A model generated the notes under the pieces. It saw nothing but the letters and a program-made list of their open reading frames with translations. It had not been told where the DNA came from and ran no database searches. Positions 25,201 through 37,200 of a stretch of DNA of 64,000 bases are shown in pieces. Made by a program: the position numbers and the translations under genes. The DNA is taken from assembly GCA_019916065.1 (NCBI GenBank), contig CM034233.1, forward strand, positions 38,666,862-38,730,861. Direction: 5' to 3'. This stretch comes from Vitellaria paradoxa (Eukaryota; Streptophyta; Magnoliopsida; Ericales; Sapotaceae). The first letter of the stretch is position 1. Each line of letters begins with the position of its first letter.

Positions 25201-28195
25201 ATTGATGAATCAGTGGAGACCATCTGTTGAGTCTTTAGAGCTGCCCATAGCCAAGCCTCTGTCATTTTTGGACCAGCCACCAAAACCTGAGAGAAAACCC
25301 TTGCCAAGTGACTTGAAGTATGTATTTTTGGGTGAGGGAGAGTCCTATCCAGCTGTCATTTCATCTCAGCTGAGGTTGGACCAAGAAAATAGACTTGTGG
25401 AAGTCTTGAGGAAGCATAGAGGAGCTTTGGGCTGGACTATAGCAGATCTGCAGGGAATAAGTCCATTGATTTGCACTCATAGAATATTTTTGGAGGATGA
25501 GGCCAAGCCTATTAGGCAAATGCAAAGGAGACTCAACCCCAACATGAAAGAGGTTGTTAGAGGGGAGGTAATCAAGCTTTTGGATGCTGGAATTATCTAC
25601 CCCATCTCAGATTCTAAGTGGGTGAGTCCAACTCAGGTAGTGCCTAAGAAATCTGGAGTGACTGTGATTAAGAATGAAAAAGAGGAATTAGTTCCAATGC
25701 GCATCCAAACAGGATGGCGCATGTGCATAGATTATAGAAAGTTGAATGCAGTCACAAGGAAAGATCACTTCCCTCTTCCATTCCTAGATCAGGTATTGGA
25801 AAGAGTGGCAGGGCATGCATTTTACTGTTTCTTGGATGGTTACTCTGGGTATAATCAGATTGAGATTGCATTGGAGGATCAGGAAAAGACCACATTCACT
25901 TGCCCATTTGGCACATTTGCATATAGGCGTATGCCTTTTGGTCTTTGCAATGCTCCTGCAACATTTCAGAGATGTATGATGAGTCTGTTTAGTGATTTTG
26001 TAGAGAGATTCCTTGAAGTTTTTATGGATGACTTTTCAGTATATGGCAGTGACTTTGATACATGTTTGGGAAACTTAGAGAAGGTTTTGATTAGATGTGA
26101 GGAGAAAAACTTGGTTTTGAATTGGGAAAAATGCCACTTTATGGTAACTCATGGAATTGTCCTTGGCCACATAGTGTCTTCTAGGGGGATAGAAGTAGAC
26201 AAAGCTAAAGTGGAAATTATTCAAAAACTTCCTACCCCTAGATGTGTTAAGGATATCAGATCATTTCTTGGCCATGCTGGGTTTTATAGAAGGTTTATTG
26301 CATCATTCAGTGCCATTGCTAGACCTTTGTGCAACCTTCTATCCCAGGATGTTCCCTTTGATTGGACACCAGAGTGTCAGGCCTCATTTGATAGACTTAA
26401 GAGTTTGCTCACCTCAGCTCCCATTATGCAGCCACCAGACTGGACTTTACCATTTGAGATCATGTGTGATGCTAGTGATTGTGCCATTGGTGCAGTGCTA
26501 GGACAGAGGAGGGATAGGAGACCACATGTGTTGTACTATGCTAGCAAAACCCTTAGTGAAGCACAAAGGAATTACACTACTACTGAGAAGGAGTTGCTAG
26601 CAGTAGTATATGCCTTGGACAAGTTCAGATCATACCTGGTAGGTTCCCATGTCATAGTATACACTGACCATGCTGCTTTGAAGTATCTCTTGACCAAACC
26701 TGATGCTAAGCCTAGACTTATTAGATGGATTCTTCTGCTTCAAGAATTTGATTTAGAAATCAAGGACAAAAAGGGAGTTGAAAATGTAGTTGCTGATCAC
26801 CTTTCTAGACTCCCACATCAGGATTTAGCATCTTTTGATTCTCCCATCAATGAGACATTCCCTGATGAGCAGTTGTTCCACATAGACTCTTCTGAGGTAC
26901 CTTGGTTTGCAGATATAGCCAACTACCTAGCTTCAGGTATTGTGCCTTCTCACTGGACCATGCTGGATAGAAGGAAGTTCTTTAGGAATGTGAGACACTT
27001 TTTCTGGGATGACCCTTATTTGTTTAAGTATTGCTCAGATCAAGTCATAAGGAGATGCATACCCGAGAGTGAAGCCCAGAGTGTCATTAGTTTTTGTCAT
27101 ACTCTTGCATGTGGAGGTCATTTTTCAGCTAGGAAGACAGTGGCAAAGATTTTACAGAGTGGATTGTTTTGGCCTACCATGTTTAGGGATGTGCATGCCT
27201 TTTGTGTTGCTTGTGATAGGTGTCAAAGGCTTGGTAAGATCACTAGGAGAAACATGATGCCACTTCACCCCATTTATGTGCTTGATATCTTTGATTGTTG
27301 GGGTATGGATTTTATGGGACCATTTGTGAATTCATTTGGCAATGAGTATATCTTAGTGGCAGTGGATTATGTTTCAAAGTGGGTAGAAGCCATACCAACT
27401 AGGACCAATGACCACAAGGTAGTGATAAAATTTTTGAAGGAAAATGTGTTTTCAAGATTTGGAATGCCAAAGGCCATGATAAGTGATAGGGGAACACATT
27501 TTTGCAATAGACATGTTGGTCTTTTGATGAAGAAGTATGGGGTGTTACACAAAGTTGGAACATCTTACCACCCCCAAACAAGTGGACAAGCTGAATTAGC
27601 CAATAGAGAGATCAAAAGAATCATTGAAAAAACAGTGAATCCCACAAGGAAAGATTGGTCTTTGAAATTGGTTGATGCACTTTGGGCTTATAGGACTGCC
27701 TACAAGACTATCCTAGGCATGTCTCCTTATAGGTTAGTGTATGGAAAAGCTTGTCATCTTCCTGTGGAACTTGAACACAAGGCCTTTTGGGCAGTGAGAC
27801 ATTTTAATGAGAGCATCACTGAATCTGGTTTTCAAAGAAAATTGCAACTAAATGAGCTTGAGGAGATTAGGAATGATGCATATGAGAATGCTAAGATCAC
27901 CAAGGATAGAGTGAAGAAATGGCATGATACACATATCCTCAAAAGAGAGTTGTTTGTGGGTCAAAAGGTTTTGTTGTATGACTCAAGGTTACACTTGTTT
28001 CCCGGGAAATTGAAGTCCAGATGGAGTGGTCCATATGTGATTCAGAACATCACTGAGTTTGGGGCTGTTGACATTCAAAATCCAACCTCCAAGAATGTTT
28101 TTAGAGTGAATGGACAGAGATTGAAAGAGTATCATGAGAATTTTGTTGCTGAAGTAGAGAGTTGGGATCTTGAAGATCCCCCAAATTCTATTTGA
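22271..28195 (+). CDS. Unit C gag-pol polyprotein, intact, 1,974 aa
   Basis: One open frame from ATG to TGA carries all functions for particle formation and reverse transcription. The gag core (about residues 85-260) is followed by a CX2CX4HX4C zinc knuckle starting at C325. A Gln-rich segment and a charged E/K/Q/S repeat region come next. The protease has D798 in DLGA, a variant of the usual DTG/DSG that is common in Athila. The RT has FMDD with D1253 and D1254. RNase H starts at CDAS (D1400). The integrase has an HHCC finger and a catalytic triad D1680, D1739, E1775 (35-residue spacing between the last two), plus a C-terminal GPY motif at 1920-1922. All residues I can check are conserved. 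The start ATG was chosen over an upstream in-frame TTG. Gag and Pol share one frame with no stop between, so their ratio must be set by other means. Confidence 0.96.
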   Translation: MLLRSGKLVGNRSELHSPSSLAELIEFAALHSQSEFSVAHMDPPPVLPEGSVQGENDQMDQNILRPLREYLYPARQTTPSCIVLPNGHQNFYLKPGTIQLLPTFHGMDSENPYMHMKEFEDVCGTCMDRNVNEDMVRLKLFPFSLKDKAKMWLNSLEPRSIGTWRDMQTKFLKKYFPANRTVILQQQIMNFVCKSNETFAQAWERFKELLQACPHHGFESWRIVNFFHNALTPNLKMLVATMCNGEFYDKTAEEALHFFDALAENTKQWEVVSPSCSEFSDRSNDRGKFHLNEADDVGARLAALSRKIELMEQKKQTLKESEVKCVMCETADHRTDDCPTLPAFKEVLYGQANPTQAARPFNQNQGMNTYSQGHSPYSNNYNPGYRNHPNLSWKAEAQNQQYQPQQNVQPQPFPSQPFQPQQNTNFYQPPHKRSLEDTLQQFMQGQIGTNNQNSKFQEQTNRAMEDIRSQLSKLTQALTIRESGKLPSQPRPNPTSQVHFSESSSSAANENLEHVQAVSTLRSGKQIVKPDYKPPAEEIEEENEQEIMKNEEEMQLKQKLDSRTESEQKQQFSTSEKEIMFQNEEQELKQNERLIGDNKLDSRKLEEKQNLSQENQEILMQPKEYSNTSKQHSNSSKQQIRIQRTEQVNSENKEEISDNKKKIFEENQFEKSEKDFENKEILNKTKLDKSEFVPKLPFPQRLNKAKKENLNSDIYELFKQVRINIPLLDAIKQNPSYGKFLKDLCTVKRKMNVKERAFLTEQVSSILQFKTPPKYKDPGCPTIACLIGNQRVDQALLDLGASVNLLPFTVYKQLGLGELRPTRVTLQLADRSVKVPRGVVEDVLIQVDHFYFPVDFIVLDTQPIQGNQPAVPVILGRPFLATSNALINCRTGVIKFSFGNMTIEKNIFKVTKQPSDYEEVEEVDWIQTTTQDHFDREYFDDPLEKALVNNEQVDFLADCDLENCEGGEFEEMKNSMLLMNQWRPSVESLELPIAKPLSFLDQPPKPERKPLPSDLKYVFLGEGESYPAVISSQLRLDQENRLVEVLRKHRGALGWTIADLQGISPLICTHRIFLEDEAKPIRQMQRRLNPNMKEVVRGEVIKLLDAGIIYPISDSKWVSPTQVVPKKSGVTVIKNEKEELVPMRIQTGWRMCIDYRKLNAVTRKDHFPLPFLDQVLERVAGHAFYCFLDGYSGYNQIEIALEDQEKTTFTCPFGTFAYRRMPFGLCNAPATFQRCMMSLFSDFVERFLEVFMDDFSVYGSDFDTCLGNLEKVLIRCEEKNLVLNWEKCHFMVTHGIVLGHIVSSRGIEVDKAKVEIIQKLPTPRCVKDIRSFLGHAGFYRRFIASFSAIARPLCNLLSQDVPFDWTPECQASFDRLKSLLTSAPIMQPPDWTLPFEIMCDASDCAIGAVLGQRRDRRPHVLYYASKTLSEAQRNYTTTEKELLAVVYALDKFRSYLVGSHVIVYTDHAALKYLLTKPDAKPRLIRWILLLQEFDLEIKDKKGVENVVADHLSRLPHQDLASFDSPINETFPDEQLFHIDSSEVPWFADIANYLASGIVPSHWTMLDRRKFFRNVRHFFWDDPYLFKYCSDQVIRRCIPESEAQSVISFCHTLACGGHFSARKTVAKILQSGLFWPTMFRDVHAFCVACDRCQRLGKITRRNMMPLHPIYVLDIFDCWGMDFMGPFVNSFGNEYILVAVDYVSKWVEAIPTRTNDHKVVIKFLKENVFSRFGMPKAMISDRGTHFCNRHVGLLMKKYGVLHKVGTSYHPQTSGQAELANREIKRIIEKTVNPTRKDWSLKLVDALWAYRTAYKTILGMSPYRLVYGKACHLPVELEHKAFWAVRHFNESITESGFQRKLQLNELEEIRNDAYENAKITKDRVKKWHDTHILKRELFVGQKVLLYDSRLHLFPGKLKSRWSGPYVIQNITEFGAVDIQNPTSKNVFRVNGQRLKEYHENFVAEVESWDLEDPPNSI
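23379..23407. repeat. Degenerate plus perfect ATTCGAAT pair in gag (21-bp spacing)
   Basis: ATTCGCAA at 23379 lies 21 bp before a perfect ATTCGAAT at 23400. The same pair occurs at 11418/11439 in unit B, and unit D has the perfect copy at 35397. Confidence 0.6.
24144..24172. repeat. Paired ATTCGAAT palindromes in the gag-pol linker (21-bp spacing)
   Basis: Sites start at 24144 and 24165 and lie in a 21-bp imperfect tandem repeat encoding two similar 7-residue blocks ([14 protein letters not shown]). Equivalents: 199/220, 12181/12202, 36140/36161. Confidence 0.8.
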
Positions 28196-29294
28196 ATGAA
28201 GGAAGAATTCTGATTTTGTATCATAGTAGTGTAGGTTCTGTTATGCTTTTGATTTTCTGTTTTCTTTTGTTTTTGTAAAAAAAAAAAAAAAAGAGGTTGT
28301 ATATGGTTATTGCTAACCTTCAGTTTTCAGCCGCAAGTAGTACTCAACTGAGGAAGTGAAGAATCTGCTTGATGAAAGAATCTAGTCAAATCTGATGTAA
28401 AGAATCTAGTCAAATCTGATGTGATCAGTTGCAATTGCAACTGCAGCTGTGATCATGCAGTAGCTGGACTAAATGCCTTGCCACTGCTGAAATGTGAGCT
28501 TGAAACAAGTTGGTGGGGAATTGGTCACAGCAGCTGACTATCAGCTTTCATTTCTTGGTAATAAGTTGAATTTTCATTCACAATCTTCAGGTATGTTACT
28601 TCACCAACCTTTCTTTAACTTGCTGGTTTAATACATTGAGGACAATGCATGATTTTAGTTGGGGGGGACACAATCTGAGTTTGTGGATGTGAATAGTATT
28701 TTTACTGCAATTTGCTGAATTGAGTGATTGGATATGATCAGAATGTTTTGAATATGATTTGGAATTGCTTGAATTGAATTAAGATCATGCTTATGTCAGT
28801 TTGAGTTTGCATATGTTGAAAATTTGAAAAAAAATTTTTGAAAATTTGGAAAAATTGCAAAACTTCTTCTTGAATTAGTTATTTCTTTTGAAATAATTTT
28901 CGAATCCTAGCTGTTGGCAAAACTTAATTTGAGTATTCTTAAGAAGTGGGGGAAGAATTTCTGGTTTTCTGGACACTGGAATTGCAAATTGCTGATAACC
29001 TGTATTCGAATATGGGTCTGGGTATTCGAATATGATGTCGGTTTTAAATCCTGTATATACCCGTGAGTGGCCCCATTCAAGGTCCTGTTCTATTCGAATA
29101 CGAGCCCTGGTGCCCACAACCCTGAAACCTTCACCATTCCACATCTTCTTCCAGTCTTTTACTTTCAGATTATCTGAGTGAGATTTTGAGTTGACATTGA
29201 AAGGAAGATTCAGATACAGAGCTGCGATTGAAGAAGCTAGGGTTTACAGCTTTGGAGAATTTCTGATAAAGGGTGGAGAATCAATTGAAGCAAG
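28196..29294 (+). other. Unit C pol-to-ORF2 spacer
   Basis: Contains a 16-A run (28277-28292), a 24-bp direct duplication (28375-28398 and 28399-28422) shared only with unit D, the 18-bp palindrome (28426-28443), a second PPT-like tract (28656-28667) and ATTCGAAT sites at 29004, 29024 and 29092. A CAG/GTATGT sequence near 28590 would fit a 5' splice site, but no transcript is known here. No conserved ORF. Confidence 0.7.
29004..29031. repeat. Paired ATTCGAAT palindromes upstream of ORF2 (20-bp spacing)
   Basis: Sites at 29004 and 29024, with a third at 29092. Equivalents: 5042/5062/5130, 17005/17025/17094, 41001/41021/41089. Confidence 0.8.
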
Positions 29295-30674
29295 ATGCCA
29301 CCAAAGAGGATGAAGAAGATGGCTTACAAAGGTAAGGCTAAAAGAAGGAGCATGAGGATTTTGAGCCAACATGGTAAGGGTTCTTCACTTGTTGTTCAGG
29401 AACCCATAACATATGAACTGTCATCTTCTAAATCAGACCGTAGGTCCTCCTCTAGAACAGAATCATTCCATTCTGTAGGTAATGAGAGTTTGAGTGAGAG
29501 ACATGATGATCATGTCTCTAATGTTGAAAAGGAAAACTCTGTTGGAGTTCCTGAGAATGTGCCTACTAAGGAACACATGACTGCTACTGAGCATGAGGTC
29601 CACACCTCTGAAAAGGTTCCTGAGGATGAACCTGAAGCACAATCTGACCATGATCTGTTTGATGAGGGTTCTTTTGATAACTTGAGGTTTTCCAACAAAG
29701 CTTCAAAGCTGAAATATGATGAGAATTACAGCAAGAGAGCTGTGTTGAGTGAAAGAGGAATTAAATTGGAGGATTACAATGAACCACCCTATGAATTGTT
29801 AGAATTATTTGAGAAAAGGGGCTGGGCACATTGGGTTACAACAAGTAGGAGGGCTGTGGTACCATATGTGAGAGAGTTTTATTCAAATGCTGAAGTGGGC
29901 ATGATTCATGGGAGACCTGAGATAAACTCTAAGGTTAGAGGGAAGAGAATTAGTTTGAATCTTGAGAAGATTTCTTTCATAGGTCACTTGCCTGTTGAAA
30001 GAATACCCGAATCCACACCTAAACAAAAAGCACGATGGGAGAAGCAATTGCATAAGGACAATTTGGCTAGGCTCTTCACAGCCAACCCTCAAGCTCAATG
30101 GACCACTGCTAGGATGTCCAAGTCAGGAATTACTCCCAAAAGTAATATCCTTCACATGCTAGTCTGTTCTTTATTTCTGCCACATGCTTACAAGTCAACC
30201 ATCACTCTTGAACAAGCCATGATTATGGGAAAGTTGTTGTTAGGCATTCCCATGGATTTACCTTACCACATTTGGTTGGTTATTTCTCATGTGGTAGAGA
30301 AACCAGAATCCACTGCTGGGCTGCCTTTTGGAGGTTTAATTACAGAGATAATTCAGCACTTTTTGGGAATAGAGGAAGAGGTAGGAATGGCCATTGTGAA
30401 AGCTGCTCCTTTGATAGACAAGATATCTATGAATCGAAGTCGAGGACAATTGAAGAAGGCTGCTCCACCTGCAGTTGAGAACAACCAGCAGCAGCCAGCA
30501 GAGGAGGAGGCAACTGAAGCAGTCCCTATGAGCACAGAGGAGAAGTTGACATTAATCCAGAAAAATCAAGAAGTACTGATGAGGGAAGTGAGTGAGCTGA
30601 GACAGGGGCAGCAAAAGCTTATTCGAATGGTGGAGAGCATATTCGAATGGAGTCAAGAAGGGAGAAATGCTTAA
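29295..30674 (+). CDS. Unit C second ORF (Athila env-position protein), intact, 459 aa
   Basis: Open from ATG to TAA, same length as the unit B copy. It has a basic N-terminus (1-22) that could act as a nuclear localisation or nucleic-acid-binding segment and an acidic Ser/Glu-rich stretch (about 55-120). The PF20167-like plant transposon protein core (about 145-355) includes two moderately hydrophobic stretches around 280-300 and 305-335. A Gln/Glu linker and a C-terminal heptad region (about 415-455) follow. Two ATTCGAAT sites fall inside its last 20 codons in different reading frames (20 bp apart). It is conserved at full length in B and C, which suggests it was functional until recently. 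Expression could need a spliced or internally started RNA, since it lies ~1.1 kb after the pol stop. Function unknown. Confidence 0.88.
   Translation: MPPKRMKKMAYKGKAKRRSMRILSQHGKGSSLVVQEPITYELSSSKSDRRSSSRTESFHSVGNESLSERHDDHVSNVEKENSVGVPENVPTKEHMTATEHEVHTSEKVPEDEPEAQSDHDLFDEGSFDNLRFSNKASKLKYDENYSKRAVLSERGIKLEDYNEPPYELLELFEKRGWAHWVTTSRRAVVPYVREFYSNAEVGMIHGRPEINSKVRGKRISLNLEKISFIGHLPVERIPESTPKQKARWEKQLHKDNLARLFTANPQAQWTTARMSKSGITPKSNILHMLVCSLFLPHAYKSTITLEQAMIMGKLLLGIPMDLPYHIWLVISHVVEKPESTAGLPFGGLITEIIQHFLGIEEEVGMAIVKAAPLIDKISMNRSRGQLKKAAPPAVENNQQQPAEEEATEAVPMSTEEKLTLIQKNQEVLMREVSELRQGQQKLIRMVESIFEWSQEGRNA
30621..30648. repeat. Paired ATTCGAAT palindromes at the 3' end of ORF2 (20-bp spacing)
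   Basis: Sites start at 30621 and 30641. The 20-bp spacing places them in different codon phases, so protein repeat selection does not explain them. Equivalents: 6660/6680, 18623/18643, 42623/42643. Confidence 0.8.
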
Positions 30675-32388
30675 TTTCAGTACTTCAGCCATGATCCAGA
30701 CTCTTTTGTCCTTGAAACCAGATTTTTGACAGCAAATCTTCAGAATATTTCAAATATGTTTTGTCAACAATAGGATTTGGATTAATGTTCCTGCTGTTTG
30801 TTTCTTTTGATTAGGTTTAAGTTGTTTTGTTTTACTTTTGCTACCTATGACTTTGAACTTACAACTTGGAATGAATGAAATTTCTGTTTTCTTGGAATTA
30901 GTGATGTCATTTGCATAAATTGGATTGAGCTGAGTTGAAGTATGGAATTTTAAAGAGTTGTTGTGATTGCCATGTGTTTTTAAGTTGAAAAGTGTGTGAA
31001 TGGATTTAGTTTGAGGATTGTTGATCTAACATTTGTCTTGAGGAATGAATTTATGAATGAATAATGTGTTTTATGGATTTCTAGATATAGTGGAGACTTA
31101 AAACCTGAAGTGAGATATTTGAGCCTTAAACTTTGTTCATGAGAGACTTCATTTACTCTAAGGGCTTTCCAAAAGCTCAAGCTTTTTGCACTTCAAATTC
31201 CTTCAATAACTCCACTTATACTATTTTGCTTTGGGTGTTTGTGAAGTGATGGAAGAATGGAACTAGACTTCTGATTCTTAGTTTTTATGGTTGAATGAAA
31301 TGAAACCAAGGAAATGATATTAGGCCATTTTTCTTATCTTTTGAGCTTAAAAAAATTTCCTTTTCTTTGATGAACATCATCCTTGGAGCCAAGTTTGAGC
31401 TTTATTAGAGCATTCATACTTCTTTATTCTTACCACATCATACCCTTAACCATTATGAATGCTCTTTAGCCTTCCCTAACAGATTGGAATACACTGAAAA
31501 TATTAAGGAAGAGAAATGAACAACATTTTGGGATTTGGAGGTGAGAAGAAAGAAAAATGAATGGAATGAGGAAAAAGGAATTGTTAAGGGAAATTGTTGA
31601 TAAAAAGAAAATCAAAAAGGTGGAAACTGTTTTAATTTTGAAGTACATTCACTTGAGGTAAATTTCTGAAAAAAAAAAAAAAAAACAATATAAATGAATT
31701 GGAGAAGGGTGGAAGAAAGTTTATTTCAGTGTTCCAAATCAGTTTTTGAATTCCTTATCCTTTCCTTCTATTACCTTATTAAACCTCATGACCCCATTAC
31801 AACCCATTGCAAGTCCTAATTGATCTTTGGAAGAATTTTCATTCAATTGTGAAATTTAGGAATTAGGGAATCATGGTGAAAATTCTGAAATTACTTTGCT
31901 ACATCATTCCTTCATGGAGTTATGCCAAGTCTAATTCTTTCTTGAATACATCGTTTTTGACTTGTTGATGCCACCTTCTAGAATTTGATGAACATTTACT
32001 CTTAATAAGGGGCATCTTGAGTGAAACCTTGTGTGCTCTATTTTCTTTGGAGTGAATTCCAAGGTGAGATTTGAAGTCAAAACTTGGGAATGAAATGGAA
32101 TGCAAAGTTCAGAATTAAATGAAGTTCTAAAGATGTATGTTAAGATTGATAGAGTTAAAAGCTGCTATTCATTCACATTCATTTCACACATTTGGCAAGT
32201 TTCACATCTCTTATAAAATTTTAAATTTTAAACTTTGCTTATGAAAATTTTTGCTCATGGTGTTGACTAATTCCATATGAATAGCTGAAATATCATTCAA
32301 ATTGAAATGAAATTAATGCTTTTGGAATTCTCTCCTATTTCTTCTATTAGAAGCATTACTAGGGACTAGTAATGTTGTAGTTGGGGGG
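30675..32388 (+). other. Unit C 3' non-coding tail
   Basis: Same 1.7-kb non-coding tail as in unit A, with an A-run near 31669-31685. No supported ORF. Confidence 0.75.
32378..32388 (+). promoter_or_regulatory. Polypurine tract, unit C
   Basis: TAGTTGGGGGG directly before LTR3. Confidence 0.85.
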
Positions 32389-33911
32389 TGTGTGATTGGA
32401 CATCAATTGTTACATATTTATACATTCAAATTACACTTGCACACATCATAAAAAGATATAAAATCTATGTTTTGTGCAGATTTCATCTCCATATCTCCAA
32501 AGTGGAATATGTGTTGATTTCCATCACAAAAACAAGAAATTAAGCTACATTGAGGATGTTGAGAAGAAAGCATGCTGCACAACACATCAAAGGATTGAAG
32601 CTATTTCAGAAGAAGAAGAAAATTCAGTTGAAATCAATGCAAAGAGATCAGAATCACTATTCTGGAAATTTCTGCAGCAGAGGATCATATTCGAATATGG
32701 TTTTACTGTATTCGAATATAAGCTTCTTCACAGCAACGAATTCCATGTGACCCCAACTTCCCCATGTGATGTAACCTGCAATCCAGGGAGGGCAAATCAG
32801 GAAAAAAAAGATATAGGAGAGAGAAGGAGCCATCATGAGGACAACATTCGGTTAGAGGAGAGAGAAAGAGAGGAGAGAGAAGGAAGAGAGAAGTGGAGTA
32901 GAGACACAAAAAGAAAACAGAGAAAAATTCGGAAGGAGATTCAGATTTCGTAGAGAGAGTTTTGGAGAGAAATTCATTGAGAGTTCATAGTTTTACATTG
33001 GAATTTCAATTCGGCATTAGAGTTTTTGAGATTTACATTTTGAATTCATTCCAATTTCTGTAATCAGATTTTCAGTTCTAAATCCATTAACTTTCAATTT
33101 CAGATTGTAATGTCTTCCAATCAGATTTCCACTTCTGTTTTTCTTCTTTTTAACATGCTCGGCTAAGTCTTCTTGGGCCAAGGCAAGGGTAATGCCCTTC
33201 CAATGAATCTCAAGTGGCCGAACTTCATGGATTTACTTTGAGTTCTTATGGTTATCAAGTCAATTTGCAGCTGGGTGTCTTAGAACTCATTGATTCAAGA
33301 CCCGATTAATCCAACTTTGTATATCCTATTGATGAGTTCATAGGTGTTGCTTAACTTAGAACTCTCATGACATTGTTGTATGTGGGTTGCTAGAATTAGA
33401 ACTCCTATTGTCCTTAAAATAGGTTATGCACATTGAGTGTTTAATCCATGGTTTGTTTCAATTGAAATTAATTTTCTCAAAAATCAGTACAAATTGATTT
33501 GGTAATTTATAAACTCTTGGCACTTGAAATTCATTCGGATTGGTATTAAACTTGTCTTGCTCAACCTTTTTTATCACTTAATCTTTTAGTTTAAATTCAC
33601 TTTGCTTTTGGAAAATTAGTTCAAAACCATCAACCAACCAAATCAGATTTTAATTTTCTATTTCACATTTTTCTGTGAGTTGTGTTTTGCCAAATTAATC
33701 TCCATTAGAGTCATTCACTTCATTACTCCCTAGATCCCTGTGGAAATGACCTGGGACTTACCAGTTATTTTGTGCTTCAACCACACCTTGCACTTGGGGG
33801 AAAACTTGTCTTGATTTACCTCACTTAACATTTTCTTTAAATTTGAATTTATAATCTGAATTTTCATTTGAGCTTTTATCTTGGAGTGAGGTAATTAAAC
33901 AAGAACAAGCA
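32389..33911 (+). repeat. LTR3 (shared by units C and D), 1,523 bp
   Basis: Same ends as the other LTRs. ATTCGAAT occurs at 32689 and 32710. It groups with LTR1 at several sites (GGTAATGCCC, CATTGGAATTTC) although its GA-rich stretch matches LTR2 and LTR4. Confidence 0.94.
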
Positions 33912-34267
33912 CAAATTTATGGCGCCGTTGCCGGGGATCTTTGAGAAGCAATGGTGTTTTGAGCCTTTGGAGCATTAACTGGCAGTACATCTCACCACCA
34001 TTTTCAACAACAGAGCTGCTTAACTTGTTGAGTAACTTTGTTTCATCTCTATTTCTATTTCTTTTATAGTTTTAGTTGTTAGTTTAGTTTTAGAACTGCT
34101 TGCATCTGAATCCTGAATTTCTGATTTGAAATCTATTTCATCTGATATTCGAATACGGCTGCATTTCTCTGCTGAGAGCTGTAGTTGCAATTCTCTGTGA
34201 ATCAGTAGATGAAATTGTGAAGTTAGGAGTTTAGATTGGAGTTTTGTTTCAGTCTGAATTTCTGTTT
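33912..34267 (+). other. Unit D leader
   Basis: Leader with PBS and one ATTCGAAT at 34147. It has private substitutions near 34070-34135 relative to B and C. Confidence 0.75.
33920..33937 (+). promoter_or_regulatory. Primer-binding site (tRNA-Asp), unit D
   Basis: TGGCGCCGTTGCCGGGGA, 8 bp after LTR3. Confidence 0.93.
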
Positions 34268-37200
34268 ATGCTTTTAAGGTCTGGTAAACTTGTTGGAAAC
34301 AGATCTGAATTGCATTCTCCATCTTCTCTTGCTGAATTGATTGAATTTGCTGCACTACATTCACAATCTGAATTTTCTGTTGCACATATGGATCCACCAC
34401 CTGTTCTGCCGGAAGGAAGTGTTCAAGGAGAGAATGATCAAATGGATCAAAACATCCTTAGACCTCTCCGGGAATATCTTTATCCAGCTAGACAAACCAC
34501 TCCATCTTGCATTGTTCTTCCAAATGGACATCAGAATTTTTATCTTAAACCTGGAACAATTCAGCTTTTACCAACTTTTCATGGCATGGACTCAGAAAAT
34601 CCTTATATGCATATGAAAGAATTTGAAGATGTTTGTGGAACTTGCATGGATAGGAATGTTAATGAGGACATGGTTAGGCTTAAATTATTTCCATTTTCAT
34701 TGAAAGACAAGGCAAAAATGTGGTTGAATTCACTTGAGCCTAGATCAATAGGTACTTGGAGAGACATGCAAACAAAATTTTTGAAGAAGTATTTTCCTGC
34801 AAATAGAACTGTAATTCTTCAACAGCAAATAATGAATTTTGTGTGTAAATCCAATGAAACATTTGCTCAAGCATGGGAAAGATTCAAGGAATTATTGCAA
34901 GCATGTCCACATCATGGTTTTGAATCTTGGAGAATTGTTAATTTTTTCCATAATGCATTAACTCCAAATCTGAAAATGTTGGTTGCCACCATGTGTAATG
35001 GTGAATTCTATGACAAAACTGCTGAAGAGGCTTTACATTTCTTTGATGCTTTAGCTGAAAACACTAAACAGTGGGAGGTAGTCTCCCCATCTTGTTCTGA
35101 ATTTTCTGACAGATCAAATGATAGAGGAAAGTTCCATCTCAATGAGGCAGATGATGTTGGAGCTAGGTTGGCTGCATTGTCAAGAAAGATTGAATTGATG
35201 GAGCAAAAGAAGCAAACATTGAAGGAGAGTGAAGTGAAGTGTGTGATGTGTGAAACCGCAGACCACAGGACTGATGATTGCCCAACACTTCCAGCTTTTA
35301 AGGAAGTTCTCTATGGTCAAGCAAATCCCACACAAGCTGCAAGACCCTTCAATCAAAATCAGGGGATGAACACATATTCGCAAGGCCATAGTCCATATTC
35401 GAATAACTACAACCCTGGCTACAGAAATCATCCAAACCTTTCTTGGAAAGCAGAAGCACAGAACCAACAATACCAACCTCAACAAAATGTGCAACCCCAA
35501 CCATTTCCTTCTCAGCCTTTTCAACCTCAGCAGAATACAAATTTTTATCAGCCACCTCACAAAAGATCTTTGGAAGACACCTTGCAACAATTTATGCAAG
35601 GGCAGATTGGAACCAACAATCAGAATTCCAAGTTTCAAGAGCAGACAAACAGGGCCATGGAAGACATCCGAAGTCAATTGTCAAAGCTAACTCAAGCTTT
35701 AACCATCAGAGAATCAGGAAAGCTTCCATCTCAGCCAAGACCAAATCCTACAAGCCAAGTTCATTTCAGTGAATCATCTTCATCTGCTGCAAATGAAAAT
35801 CTGGAGCATGTACAAGCTGTTTCAACATTGAGAAGTGGTAAGCAAATTGTCAAGCCAGATTACAAACCACCTGCTGAAGAAATTGAGGAAGAAAATGAGC
35901 AAGAAATAATGAAAAATGAAGAGGAAATGCAGCTGAAACAGAAATTGGACAGCAGAACAGAAAGTGAACAGAAACAGCAATTTAGCACTTCTGAGAAAGA
36001 AATCATGTTTCAGAATGAAGAGCAAGAATTGAAGCAAAATGAAAGACTAATTGGGGACAACAAGTTGGACAGCAGAAACTTGAGGAAAAGCAGAATTTGA
36101 GCCAAGAAAATCAGGAAATTCTGATGCAGCCAAAGGAATATTCGAATACCAGCAAGCAACATTCGAATAGCAGTAAGCAGCAAATCAGAATCCAGAGAAC
36201 AGAGCAGGTAAATTCTGAAAATAAAGAGGAAATTTCTGACAATAAGAAAAAAATTTCTGAGGAAAATCAGTTTGAAAAGAGTGAGAAAGATTTTGAAAAT
36301 AAAGAGATTTTGAATAAAACCAAGTTGGACAAATCTGAATTTGTTCCAAAACTTCCATTTCCACAAAGATTGAACAAAGCCAAGAAAGAGAATTTGAATT
36401 CTGACATCTATGAATTGTTCAAACAAGTCAGAATCAATATTCCCTTACTTGATGCAATTAAACAAAATCCATCCTATGGAAAATTTTTGAAAGATTTGTG
36501 TACTGTTAAGAGGAAAATGAATGTGAAAGAAAGAGCATTTTTGACTGAACAAGTGAGCTCCATTTTGCAATTTAAAACTCCTCCCAAATATAAAGATCCA
36601 GGTTGCCCCACCATAGCCTGCTTAATTGGGAATCAAAGGGTAGATCAAGCTTTGCTAGATTTAGGTGCAAGTGTCAACCTCTTACCATTCACTGTTTACA
36701 AACAGCTGGGGTTGGGAGAACTTAGACCTACTAGGGTGACACTACAACTTGCTGATAGGTCAGTTAAAGTCCCTAGGGGTGTGGTTGAGGATGTCTTGAT
36801 TCAAGTGGATCATTTTTACTTTCCAGTGGACTTTATAGTGCTAGACACTCAGCCCATTCAAGGAAACCAACCAGCTGTACCTGTTATCCTAGGAAGACCA
36901 TTTTTGGCCACCTCAAATGCCTTGATCAATTGTAGAACTGGAGTTATCAAGTTCTCCTTTGGAAACATGACAATTGAGAAAAACATCTTCAAGGTGACCA
37001 AACAGCCGAGTGATTATGAGGAAGTAGAGGAAGTTGATTGGATTCAAACAACCACTCAAGATCACTTTGATAGAGAGTATTTTGATGACCCTTTGGAGAA
37101 AGCCTTAGTGAATAATGAGCAAGTAGATTTCCTAGCTGATTGTGACTTGGAGAATTGTGAGGGAGGAGAATTTGAGGAAATGAAAAATTCAGTGCTATGA

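Noticed and set aside
28590..28600. Splice donor CAG/GTATGT for a subgenomic ORF2 RNA
   Set aside because: The match is good in A, C and D, but unit B, whose ORF2 is intact, lacks one G, and no matching acceptor stands out. Too weak for a feature.
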